Origin: Irpex lacteus
Lineage: Eukaryota > Basidiomycota > Agaricomycetes > Polyporales > Irpicaceae
Length of the DNA: 64,000 nucleotides
Direction: 5' to 3'
Assembly (NCBI GenBank): GCA_001986395.2
Contig: MQVO02000008.1
Span: 806,001 to 870,000, forward strand
Below the pieces are notes generated by a model, which did no database searches, was not told the DNA's origin, and saw only the letters and a program-made list of their open reading frames with translations. This document shows positions 1-13,028 of this stretch, one piece after another. The position numbers and the translations under genes are program-made. How positions within the stretch are numbered: the stretch's first letter is position 1; every line of letters begins with the position of its first letter.

Positions 1-3
1 ACG

Positions 4-207
4 ATGACGCTCGCCGCTTCCGTCTTTTTCTTCTTTTCGTTGTGGACACTGCAGAGCCAACGTAGTTCGGCTGTTTCTATATGGACCTGGATTACGCTGC
101 TGGTCGTAAGTGTGGTGTTTGGACCTGGGGCGGAGATTTGTTTGGCTGCTGTGGTGCGGGAGGAGGCAATCTGGAGTGCGAGAGTAGAAGCAAAGAGTCG
201 GGATTGA
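4..207 (+). CDS. Possible 3' end of an upstream gene (membrane-segment tail)
   Basis: A 67-codon open frame at the very edge of the window ends at a stop at 205-207. It contains two hydrophobic stretches (around residues 2-17 and 27-50) followed by a charged tail ending KSRD, which would suit the last membrane helices of a protein whose gene begins left of the window. No family was recognised and no splice site could be tied to it. The frame is short enough to be chance. Bases 208-522, up to the end of the convergent helicase gene, show nothing else recognisable. Confidence 0.25.
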   Translation: MTLAASVFFFFSLWTLQSQRSSAVSIWTWITLLVVSVVFGPGAEICLAAVVREEAIWSARVEAKSRD

Positions 208-522
208 AGGTCCAGCTCATGTTTGATGGTGTTTTGTATATACCCTCTGATCTTAATTTTGAGAAGACTTTGGTTCAGACAAGCGTAGTAGCTGAAGCTG
301 GACTACTGTGATAACTATGGTTCATGGAGAGTTGTGTATGCCGCAATCACTTCAATATGAGCTTTTGGGACAGCAGAAATCGGCAGTGATTATGTTGGGG
401 AGATGATTCAAAAGTACACTGCGTATGGTTTCGTGGCATAAGAAGTTCTGGTGCGAGTATGATCAGTCTAACCGTCGGGAGTTCATCATCGCGCCCAAAT
501 CTTGTTCTGAACTCCCCGACTT

Positions 523-3508
<2,986 letters not shown>

Positions 3509-3555
3509 CGACGTATCGTTTAGAGAAAAAGTGGGATGGGATATTTACCCACACT

Positions 3556-3780
3556 CTAGCGAGAGCCTGAGCGCTGGGAACAGTAGTCGGCATATACTCC
3601 ATGGCAAATAAGCTTCACACGTGGAACTTTCTCAAGCCCCTTGATAAGGTTTGCTGTATATGCGGAAGTTCTGTTAGCGCGTTCATAGTCAGAAAACCAC
3701 AATTTCGAGGCAAAACCTACTTTATTCATCATGACCAGAACATTAGGACCAAGGTCTATGGTTTTTACAACGCTAGTCAT
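3556..3780 (-). CDS. Short uncharacterised ORF upstream of PRP43
   Basis: A 74-codon ATG frame ends about 50 bp before the PRP43 start; the same frame is open upstream to about 3848 without an ATG. The composition is protein-like (VMMNKVGFASKLWFSDY), but I recognise no family and cannot define exons. It could be a small gene, an upstream exon of something else, or chance. Bases 3781-4023 otherwise hold only the short interval to the end of the next minus-strand gene. Confidence 0.22.
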   Translation of the reverse strand: MTSVVKTIDLGPNVLVMMNKVGFASKLWFSDYERANRTSAYTANLIKGLEKVPRVKLICHGVYADYCSQRSGSR

Positions 3781-4023
3781 GGGAGGAAGGTTGAGCGCGT
3801 GTAATTTCCCGATGGGGAAGTAGTGCTGATCGCCGATAAGTAACAGTCAGTCAAGTTGATAAGAAGGAGACAATGGCGGCCCATACACCTGGCAGGTACC
3901 CAGTAGTGTATATAATGCTACCCTCGAAGTCTGAATATCGCAAGGATCCATTCACTCAAGAACAACTTGGCAATTATTATAGGTTGACAAGAGTTTACTA
4001 TTAGAAACTTTGGCCTCTACTGT

Positions 4024-5761
4024 CTACGTCGCGAGCCTAGCTAGAGATTTTAAAGTATACTCGCGCAACGGTCCTTCTGCTTCATAATCATCCGGGTCTA
4101 AGATAATTTCGTTGTAGGAAAACACCAGAATATCTTCGATCGCAGACGGCACCTCTTTCAATTGAGTTGCAAAGCTAACTACTGGGAAATGGAACTGACA
4201 GTAACGTACGTCGATGCGCGACAGATGAGGAAATGTAGCAAGAGCTGTGAAGATTGTATTCCAGTCGTATGCCTGCAGCAACCGGGTATGGATCAGCGTG
4301 CCACCTTGAGGCCTGCGTCTACTGGCATGATCACAAGGAAGATGGATAGATATTGTATCGATATCATGGGTGTGCTCTTGACGATGACGGCTTCTGGCAT
4401 GTGTAACAGTCTGAAAGCAGAATGCCAACCTGCAGCTTTGGGCTGTAATCGTCAGGTCGAACTCTGTGCCGAGAGTAAGCCAGTCAAATAGCGTGTTAGG
4501 ATCTGCTGGGATACTCACTAAGACTGACGGACGACATATACCGTTGGTAATGGTAGGAACCTTGGAGATCTTCATGTGCTGCATCGCCCTCAGGGATGAG
4601 GCTAGCGGCTGAGCAGAGGCTGTGAACGACTTGTGTGATGACATGACGATCCCTGATGTGGATGTATGGGATTCGATAAACGGCGTAGGCCCCTGTAGCG
4701 CAAGCCAGTGCAGCAGGGATACTATCACTGCATTCCCGAATAGCTACTGCGGGTCCGTCCAAGAGTGGTGGGCCCTCAAGTTGTCCACTGGGCGGAAGGG
4801 GTTTCAGTTTAAAGGCCGTGTCATACGGGATAGGGGTTGGCGCCATCCCGTCGAGTTCCCAAGTGACATTTCTGCAGTCTACCCTGTGCGCGTAATACCT
4901 GTCGCGGGATCGTCTAGGACGCCTATCGGCTGTCAAGGTGCGCCGAAATAGGTTGAAATCTTGTACAAGGTTTTGCAAAGTGCGAAACTCGGTAAAGTGG
5001 ATATCCTTCAACGTGATACTAGTAGTATCAAAAGCACTAGAACAAGGCATCGGTATTGGCTTGGGTGTGGCGAAGAAGAGGGGGTGTCTGGCCGAACGGA
5101 AACCGACTCGTCCGGTAGACTCCATGGATATAGGTGTGCTACTGACATTGATCTGGAGGTGAAAAGTACTCTGTGGTGTTCTGCTAGAATAAAGGGTCTG
5201 GTATTCGTCGCGTGCGTTTGCAAGTCCTTGTACGTTATGGAACCACGCCCAATCCCCGAGCTTGTATTCAATGACCAATATCCGCAGGCAACAAGCGATG
5301 GAGGGAATGTCGCGGATACTGAGTGCAGTGTTGGAGGAATTGAAGTGATCTCTTAAGCCGTGGATATCCTTTAGGGAGCGAACGACGAGCATCTTGAGCA
5401 TCCGCGGGCGAGCCACCTTCGCCCAGTAGACGCACACCAAGGTACAGGCCGCAAGGTGCTGGATCTCTTCGCGACGGCCGGGCACGTTGATATCGCGACC
5501 GTTGTCGCCCAGAAGCAGCTTGTCGTTCCCTACAAAAGACACAACTCTCGCAAGGAGCTCGGGTGGTATCGTGGATGCGCTGGAAGTAGGGTGAATCGAT
5601 GAAGTCGAGAGCCCTGGTGTGTGTGCATCGACGGCCATGATAGACGGGTGACGGTGCAGGGAAGTATTCCGGGAACTATTGTGAGTTGCAATTGTAGGGA
5701 CTTTAGCTCCGTTGAAATGTCGTTGTAAAAGAGAGGGACGCACCAAAGTGACAGAAGTCAC
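4024..5761 (-). CDS. F-box-like protein, reading frame broken once
   Basis: The first frame (5761 to about 4750) begins with about 60 low-complexity residues. An F-box-like segment follows (IPPELLARVVSFVGND ... HLAACTLVCVYWAKVARPRM), typical of the many fungal F-box proteins that bind Skp1 in SCF ubiquitin ligases. A leucine-rich C-terminal region then follows. The reading continues convincingly in another frame from about 4740 (SLLHWLALQG) to the stop at 4024 (FPHLSRIDVRYCQ). I found no GT-AG intron of the right phase between them: candidate acceptors near 4745 lead into a stop or have no donor in phase. So this is either a frameshifted gene or one with an intron I misplace. The gene may also start at the ATG at 5638 (MAVDAHTP). 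Agaricomycetes carry large, fast-evolving F-box families, so a decayed copy is plausible. Confidence 0.55.
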
Positions 5762-6271
5762 AGAGTGAAGAGAATTGCGACTTTTAGGGGAGGTACAAGT
5801 CGAGAGCCGTATAACGACGACGCTGCGATCTACTTATAATCAAGCAAGCGCTACTCAATAGCAGCCTTTGACAGAGAACCGCACTGTGAGCAACGATCAA
5901 TGAGGGATGCTGTGCTACCGTGGCTAAGAGGCTGCGGTAATATCTGAACAAGAGGTTTCGTGTTAGAGTGAGATCACTAATGTGGGAATGACGCAAAGAA
6001 ACGAGGGCGACTTGTCTAGTTGAGACGCGACAACCACTGTCACGGTATGGGCAGTCGTCAACGGCACAGTATCACATACTAAATCTGTTGAGTTTTTTAT
6101 CGAGCAGGAGAAAGCTTTTCTCCATGAATAAAGAAGCGACCTATAATATGAATAAGCATGGTCAGATACTGGGTCTAATCGTTGTATGCGGGGAATTACT
6201 AAACTCAGCTTACCCATCGTACATTCGAAGTATCTGCACCGACATTCAAACATTCACCCTTCAGCTCCAAA
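5762..6271. other. Intergenic, no gene recognised
   Basis: This stretch separates the F-box-like gene from the end of the DUF6533 gene. Short frames are present on both strands, but none has recognisable motifs or consistent splice sites. Nothing further can be supported. Confidence 0.5.
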
Positions 6272-8429
6272 TCACGCTCCAGAATGCCTATCATTCTCCC
6301 CAACAACACCATACCTACAACCCAAATCATCCATCTCAACATCCTCTCCTCCCCTCTGCTCCCTCCCATCCTCATCCTCCTCCCCCTCCCCCTCCCCCTC
6401 CCCCTCCCTCCCATCGCCCACCGAACCCCCTCGCCAATCAAGGCTTCCCCTCGGAGTCATCATAACACCCGGGCCCTCACACTCACTCGTCTCATCCGAA
6501 GGGGGAAGTATCGTCGTGAACTTGTCGAAGGCGCTCATCTGTGCTTGGCTTCGGGAGGTGGCGAAGGAGGAGACTAGGTGGCGGCGGTCGTGTAGGATGG
6601 AGAGGAGGACGCGGGTGCAGAATATGCTGTGGAGTACGCGTTGGGGGCTGTGTGGGGATGAGCAGGTTTGATTTAGTGTGCGTCGTGGGGTAAATGGAGG
6701 TTGGGAAAGACATACGTCGCAAGCCAATTAGCTAGCTCGGACTGGTTCGTGATAATTCGTTAGTATCTGGTGCTGATTAGCATTATGAAGCAAAAGACGT
6801 ACAGCACCGACGACTGGGACGATGACGTTTGCGAGAGATATGACTGTTATGGCGAGTCAGCATTTTGGAACGGTATAAAGTATCGTGCAGGTACTCACGA
6901 AGAATATACACGTAAAATAATAAGCCTGGATAAGGCGATAGTCAGTGAGCGATCAAGGAGAACCAGACAAGTGCAGTTGATTACCGTTACGATAGAGGTG
7001 TACGACTAAAGCGGAGCGTGAACGACGAACTACAGAAACCTCAGTGAAATGCATTGAAGAAAGTAGTAGAGGACGGCTTACGGTGTTGGATGGCCTTGTA
7101 CGCTGTGAGGCCGACTATAACTACGACCGATGAAAGAGCTTGGCGATTAGCAATAGACTGTATTTGCAGATGGCAGCGGGCACCTACTGGTTTCAGAAAA
7201 TAATACAAGTACATATGCGATGAAAATAACGACAGAAGGCGGTTGGGTAAGGTAGCAGCCGAAATACGGCTGATTCTTGGGGTATCCATCTACAAGGACT
7301 GGTTAGGACGTGCGATGCACAGGGTGGAAAAGACGCACAGTGCAGTGATTGGAGTTCCAGTTCGACGACAACACAGCCTGGAACGACTACAAGCTGATTA
7401 CGCGGGCCAAATGAGTAAATGGATGTGTAAAGGCGAGTCGGACATACCGTCATGAGGGAACAAAGAAATATCTTCATCCATCGGTTTCGTTGAAAGATCG
7501 CATACGTTCTTATCATCAAAATCACTGCAAGATGTGGTCAGTACGGAAAGACTTCATCGGACCGTCTGCGGGATGATCAAGAGATGGAAAGATTCTCCGG
7601 CGCAGTTAGGCATAAGCTTCCAGACTTGATGCAACCACAGCAGGAGGATCGGCGAGATGCAGATCGGGAAAAGAAGTCGAGAAGCGTATATGGGGAAATG
7701 GAGAACAGCGATGGGCGAGTAGAACTCACTCTCAGCGATAAAGACTCCAGAGACGATCAGCCCTACGCGTCGACCAACGTGCGGTCAGAATCCACTCGTT
7801 CTCCGGTAGAGAGTCACACTTACATGTGACGGCCTTGAAGTTCCTTATGCAGACCTGCAGATCGCGCGAAAGAATGTTTTTGTTAGGTCAGGTATGCGCT
7901 ATAGTATAGTCGTGAACTTACCTCGGGGTATTGGACGGTCGTTAAAGCTACCGAGGGACGAGTAAGTCGGCCCCAGACAGCCTCGAGGGGCAGTGTTCAT
8001 GAGTGGAAGACGAGCAGATTGTGCTTACCGTGCAGTGACAAGAATGTGTCCAGGAACGGGGGATATCGGTTGAGAAGGAAGAGGACGGTGCCAATGTTCC
8101 ATGGTTGGAGCCACACCAGAGAGATCTGAGCGTGATATTAGCGGCAGCATGTGAAAGGAGGTGGAAGCTCCATACCTCGTCTGCAAGCGTGCAGAGATAA
8201 TCGTATACCTGTGGGATCGGCGGCAGTCAGTCACGCTCAGAGCGCTGAGGCAGTCAGGGTTTACTGGAACACTGACGAGCAGACTGCCAAAGGCGGCGAT
8301 GGTATAAGGCACGATATTCTAGTGCAAGTGTCAATACGCGGACACGCCTGTTGACGTGGATATGACAGAACGACGAACCGAGCTCGCCTCGGAGGTGGTG
8401 TTCAGGGTCGTGGTCGTGACATTGGACAT
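6272..8429 (-). CDS. DUF6533 domain membrane protein
   Basis: The family is a large, uncharacterised group of multi-pass membrane proteins of Agaricomycetes, resembling seven-helix receptors; its function is unknown. I traced about 13 small exons. MSNVTTTTLNTTSEASS at 8429 is followed by NIVPYTIAAFGSLL (exon ends 8277), VYDYLCTLADE (8208-8176), and ISLVWLQPWNIGTVLFLLNR plus YPPFLDTFLSLH (8125-8029), the diagnostic DUF6533 signature. Further exons read VGLIVSGVFIAE, MILMIRTYAIFQRNRW, a GC-containing extracellular loop, VVIFIAYVLVLF, ALSSVVVIVGLTAYKAIQHR, VVHLYRN, GLLFYVYILR, VISLANVIVPVVGA, SELANWLAT and QRVLHSIFCTRVLLSILHDR. The last exon ends in a low-complexity acidic tail (REGEGEGEGEED) encoded by a CCT/CCCCTC repeat at 6365-6412, then a stop at 6272. 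The start was chosen because it is the first ATG giving a phase-compatible first exon. The gene diverges from glycogen synthase. Confidence 0.88.
6365..6412. repeat. CCT/CCCCTC low-complexity repeat in coding sequence
   Basis: A pyrimidine-rich simple repeat lies in the last exon of the DUF6533 gene. On the minus strand it encodes alternating Glu and Gly residues in the cytoplasmic-looking tail, so copy number changes would alter tail length. Confidence 0.8.
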
Positions 8430-8987
8430 TGCTCAGCTCATGAACACGAGCGGCCGCCAGGGCCTACACGGCGGGCAGGCGGGGGATGATGGTGAAGAGC
8501 AAAGAGGTCGACGAGGGTCGACGTCGGAGTCCGCGGCTTGTGCGACGAGTGCGACCAAGCGGCCCATATGTCGAGATGCAGACAACGACCGCTAACCTGT
8601 GCACATCCCCATCATTGATATTTTAATATTGATCTGTGCAATCATGGCTCAGGCCACTGCGGAACATATGTCCGACGGCCCGAACATCATTGGCCGACGC
8701 TCTGGAGGTCGTTGCCTCTGGGCTCGTCATCGAGGCCGACGCCGAGCTCGTTGGCCGCGGCGGTGGCCATGGGCGGTCGTGACCGAGTCCATGGGGCTAG
8801 GTCACGAAGCGAGTCACGGTCTGTCACGCATTTGTTACAGGAACGTGCGGGGGCATTTCACGTGGCGTGACGTCACGCATCTGGGGAAGTTGAGGGAAGA
8901 AAAGCAGACTTGGATTTAAACCACCACCTCCCCCGCCCTTCTCCTCACTACTGCTCCCGTCGACGACACCCTCTCGCTTTCCCGCCC
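8430..8987. promoter_or_regulatory. Shared divergent promoter region (DUF6533 gene / glycogen synthase)
   Basis: Some 558 bp separate the two divergent ATGs, so both promoters must lie here. The half nearer glycogen synthase is GC-rich and has several GTCACG words between about 8800 and 8880. No clear TATA box was seen for glycogen synthase; a pyrimidine-rich tract (8925-8985) runs up to its ATG, as is common in fungal promoters. Confidence 0.6.
8859..8875. promoter_or_regulatory. E-box CACGTG and CRE TGACGTCA upstream of glycogen synthase
   Basis: CACGTG (8859-8864) and the full palindromic cAMP response element TGACGTCA (8868-8875) lie within 17 bp of each other, about 113 bp before the glycogen synthase ATG. 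Bzip factors of the ATF/CREB class bind CREs and bHLH factors bind E-boxes. Glycogen synthesis is under cAMP control in yeasts, so the site is plausible, but function is inferred. Confidence 0.5.
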
Positions 8988-11527
8988 ATGTCGTCCGAAC
9001 CAGAAACAAAGCGCGACGTACGCAACCCCCTCCTCTTCGAGTGCGCCTGGGAGGTCGCAAACAAGGTCGGAGGCATCTACACCGTTATCAAGACAAAAGT
9101 CCCCGTCACCGTCCAAGAATATGGCGACAGATACACACTGATTGGCCCCCTGAGCTACAAGACCGCCCCGATGGAGGTCGAGGCGCAGGAGCCCACCGAC
9201 CCTCATCTCGCCGCAACTCTCGACGCCCTTCGCAGCGCTGGAGTTAAGCTCCTCTACGGTCGCTGGCTTGTAGAAGGCGCGCCCAAGGTCCTTCTGTTCG
9301 ACACTGGAAGCCAATATTCCCGCCTCGACGAATGGAAAGGCGATTTATGGAATCTCGCGGGAATTCCCACCCCACCGAACGATCATGAGACCAACGAGAC
9401 GATTGTATTTGGCTACATCGTTGCGTGGTTCCTCGGAGAGGTAAGCTCAACGTCGTTGCCCCATTTTATCATCTTCTGATCGCATAACGCGAGTAGTACA
9501 CCTCCCGTCAGCTGTCCACTGCCGTTATCGCCCATTTCCACGAGTGGCAGGCGGGTCTCGCCATCCCCCTCTGTCGCAAGCGTCAAATCGACGTGACCAC
9601 CGTCTTCACCACCCACGCTACTCTTCTCGGTCGATACCTCTGCGCAGGGAGCGTCGACTTCTACAACAACCTCCAATACTTTGATGTCGATCATGAAGCG
9701 GGTAAGCGCGGGATCTACCACCGTTACTGCATTGAGCGTTCGTCTGCCCACTGCGCCGATGTCTTTACCACTGTCTCCCACATCACGGCCTATGAATCCG
9801 AACACTTGCTCAAGCGTAAGCCCGATGGCGTACTCCCGAATGGTCTGAACGTGGTCAAGTTCCAGGCTATGCACGAGTTCCAAAATTTGCACGCCGCTGC
9901 GAAGGCGAAGATTCACGAGTTCGTCAGAGGGCATTTCTATGGGCATTATGACTTTGATCTCGAGAATACGCTCTATGTGCGTCATTGCTACTGTATCTCT
10001 TTGCTACGCTAACCGTGTTTCAGATGTTCACCGCTGGACGTTATGAGTACCGCAACAAGGGAGTAGACATGTTTATAGAAGGTCTTGCTCGTGCGTGTGT
10101 TTTCATTGTATCCTTTACTGTTCTATACCTCATCCCACGTAGGCCTCAACTACCGCCTTTTAAAGTCGGGCTCCAACACAACAGTCGTCGCGTTTATCAT
10201 TATGCCCGCACAAACCCATTCCTACACTATAGACGCCCTGAAGGGCCAAGCCGTGACGAAACAACTACGCGACACTGTAACTGAAATTCAGAACAAGATT
10301 GGCCAACGCTTGTTCGACCATGCTATGCGCTCCAATGGGTACGTCGGCTGACCATTTGATGGAACTTGGACTGATATCGTTGCAGGGAGCACGGAACCCT
10401 ACCGACGCCAGCCGACCTCCTCTCCGATGAAGACAAGGTGCTTCTAAAGCGCCGTATCTTTGCCCTCAAGCGGAACCAACTTCCGCCCGTGACGACTCAC
10501 AACATGGCGGACGACAACAATGATCCCATCTTGAACCAGATTCGCCGGGTCCGTCTGTTCAACCAATCCAGCGATCGAGTGAAGGTCGTGTTCCACCCCG
10601 ACTTCTTGAACTCCAATAACCCCATTCTCGGCATGGACTACGAAGAGTTCGTGCGTGGGTGCCACTTGGGAGTCTTCCCCAGTTACTACGAGCCTTGGGG
10701 TTACACTCCTGCTGAGTGCACGGTGATGGGTATCCCTTCGGTGACGACGAACCTGTCTGGCTTCGGATGCTTCATGCAGGATCTTATCGAGCGTCCGGCG
10801 GACGAGGGATGCTACATCATCGATCGTCGTTCTCAGTCGGTCGAGGACTCCGTGAACCAGCTCGTGGACAACATGTTCAGCTTCGTCAACAAGTCTCGTC
10901 GGCAGCGTATCAACCAGCGGAACCGCGTCGAGCGGCTCTCTCCCCTTCTCGACTGGAAGAACTTGGGTATCGAGTACTCGAAGGCGAGGCAGTTGGCGTT
11001 GAGGAGGGCGTATCCTGATGCGTTCTACAGCGGTGCCGATGGTGAGGAGGAGGAGTTTGACTTTAGTGGTATGGAGAGGGTTATACCGACGAGTGTGCCT
11101 GCGAGCCCGAGGTTTAGGATGTCTGGTATTGCGACGCCTGGGGATATTGGTACTCTCACGGAAGAGGTAAGCAAGATATGTTCGTCATGAGCGTACAACG
11201 AGGCTGACTCTATGTAGATGCAATCGTTGGGTACGAGCGACTACCGTGGCGGCTTCCAGTGGCCTGCAGGTGCGGAGGACGAAGAAGAAGGCTATCCATT
11301 GTACGTCATCTCGCTCCTTCGTCATCATCTAGTCCGCTCACTTTACTCGTTTTAGCCCTCTCGTCATGAAAGTCCGCTCGCGCGCAAGCTCTGTGATGTC
11401 GGGCGCGAGCACGCCTGGCGGCGGCAAGTCGAACAGCCTGAGCGAGAGCGATCTGCGCAAGGCGGACGCTGCCCTCAGCCATGTCCACGACGTGCAGGAG
11501 GTGAATGGTATCAACGGAAAGCACTAA
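8988..11527 (+). CDS. GSY1: Glycogen [starch] synthase, GT3 family
   Basis: This cytosolic enzyme transfers glucose from UDP-glucose to the non-reducing ends of alpha-1,4-glucan chains primed by glycogenin; glucose-6-phosphate activates it and C-terminal phosphorylation inhibits it. Seven exons fit GT-AG introns: 8988-9440, 9497-9976, 10024-10090, 10143-10338, 10386-11166, 11218-11300 and 11356-11527. They sum to 2232 bases, or 743 codons plus stop, against about 705-740 in yeast and animals. Visible landmarks are the N-terminal [20 protein letters not shown] donor-site loop, [42 protein letters not shown], the catalytic E-X7-E segment in [17 protein letters not shown], and the regulatory arginine cluster ([16 protein letters not shown]). 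A Ser-rich tail ([12 protein letters not shown]) carries likely phosphosites. The ATG is the first in frame and precedes a typical N-terminus. The gene appears intact. Confidence 0.97.
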
Positions 11528-11588
11528 TGTTCATCTGTAAGAGAAAGGAGTGTAATTACTGAAGAATGTCAAAGAATCATAGTAGCTG

Positions 11589-11594
11589 AAATAA
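11589..11594 (+). terminator. AATAAA-type polyadenylation signal for glycogen synthase
   Basis: An AATAAA hexamer lies about 60 bp after the stop codon at 11527, followed by T-rich sequence. The distance and sequence suit 3' end formation of the glycogen synthase mRNA. Confidence 0.5.
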
Positions 11595-12242
11595 AGTTTG
11601 AGTTTTCTAGTCTGTATCAGTGAGAGCGGTTAAGGGCTGCTTTGTTAGGATGAGGCAAAGTATTCCAATTTCTGAGGTAGGAGAAAGAGTTTGTTGTGTG
11701 GACTCTGTGGTGTGGACTTAACACCTGGTAACTGGCTTCTAACAAATAAGAAATGAATTATTCATTTGTATGACATTGTATCATCAGGGTATTTGGGAAC
11801 TAGGTTCAGATGCAAAATCTTTATTATAACTGGGTAGCCCCGACCCCGGCTGCCTCTTTTAGTGTTTCCCTTTTATGGCACTTGCTCCTGCCTGTTATGG
11901 TATCTGCCCAGACCCCTGTCACCGCCGCGACTCAAGACACTTGCTGTAGCGCCTTCACTCTGCCAAAGATGGCCACCTTATTGCACTGAAAGCTATCGCA
12001 CATATGCAACACTCCCAACCACAGCCTCTGTTCATGCCGGTACTTCAAACTCTTACACGGACTTCGAGTCCATACTAACCCCAGCCTCACAAGGGCGTGA
12101 TGTCCGGTGTACAAATGTTTGCTCACTATACTTACTGTGCATAGTGTATCGTTACGTAGTGACGGGTAAATGCTAGTTGAAATATATTTGAGCTCAATAA
12201 TCTAATTATTTGAGCAATACAGTAACAGTGGAAAGCGATGTA
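11595..12242. other. Intergenic, transition into AT-rich repeat DNA
   Basis: No gene was recognised. A short plus-strand frame at 11862-12176 has no family motifs. Base composition becomes AT-rich in this interval and stays so through most of the window. Confidence 0.5.
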
Positions 12243-12300
12243 CTTGTGGGAGTGAGTGGCAGATAAATTCTGATTTCTAATAAGTTTCAAGCACAGAAAA
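12243..12300 (+). repeat. R2 5'-end fragment
   Basis: The sequence opens CTTGTGGGAGTGAG and continues TGGCAGATAAATTCTGATTTC. This is the R2 left end (see 60116) with about nine bases missing. No matching remainder follows before the MITE at 12348, so it is a truncated end. Confidence 0.55.
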
Positions 12301-12347
12301 ACATTGTCTAGAAAGCACTTGCCACTTGAGACCTCTGAAAGATATAA

Positions 12348-13006
12348 GGGCCTGATCGGCGGCAGTTTCTGAGCGCGATTTCAGTTTCTAAAACCAGCGC
12401 CAACGTAACATCGTGACGTCTATAAAGGGAAGTCAATCAATCTTCATCACGCTTCACGATAAGCTTGATGCGTACTCCAAATTGGGTCAAAAGCGCATCT
12501 GTGGCGCTTACAAGATAAATGCTGTAATCGCTCTCTGTTAACGAAGGGCGAGCTGTTCGAACATTAATAATAGCTTCGGTAAGTTGCATCACACTTAGAG
12601 AATTGCCGATAGTCCTACTGTAGCAATATTATGCCGGAAACTAGCATTTTGTGAAGAGAACTTATTAGACACCCTATGTTTAATATATGGAGTGCGTATC
12701 TCATCAATTGCCCATCCGTTTGCTCCCATAATTTTTATTCAATCTTCAGTATTGTGTTCAATGCATCTTGTAGCCCATATAGTATTATATCCCCGAAAAC
12801 ACCTGTGCGAGCCCACCCTCTTGACTCCAGGCGCCTGGCGTGTCCATATTTGGTGGTACGCATCATGACTGTAATCTGGGTCACATCCTGTCACACATCA
12901 TCACAGTGAGTCACATAAGCACTGATTTCTCTCGCAAAACTCGATTTTTTGATTTGGCGGGCAATTTTTCGAAAAACAGGTTCAGAAACTGCCGCCGATC
13001 AGGCCC
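12348..13006. mobile_element. PIF/Harbinger-type MITE (Tourist-like), 659 bp
   Basis: A 25-bp perfect terminal inverted repeat begins GGGCCTGATCGGCGGCAGTT on the left (12348) and is mirrored at the right end (to 13006). It is flanked by identical TAA triplets at 12345-12347 and 13007-13009. A 3-bp TAA/TTA duplication with a GG-starting inverted repeat is the hallmark of PIF/Harbinger elements. There is no transposase ORF, so it depends on an autonomous relative. The interior holds several GTCACA words but no coding signal. Confidence 0.82.
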
Positions 13007-13028
13007 TAAAGTTTCTTACAAAGCTGAT

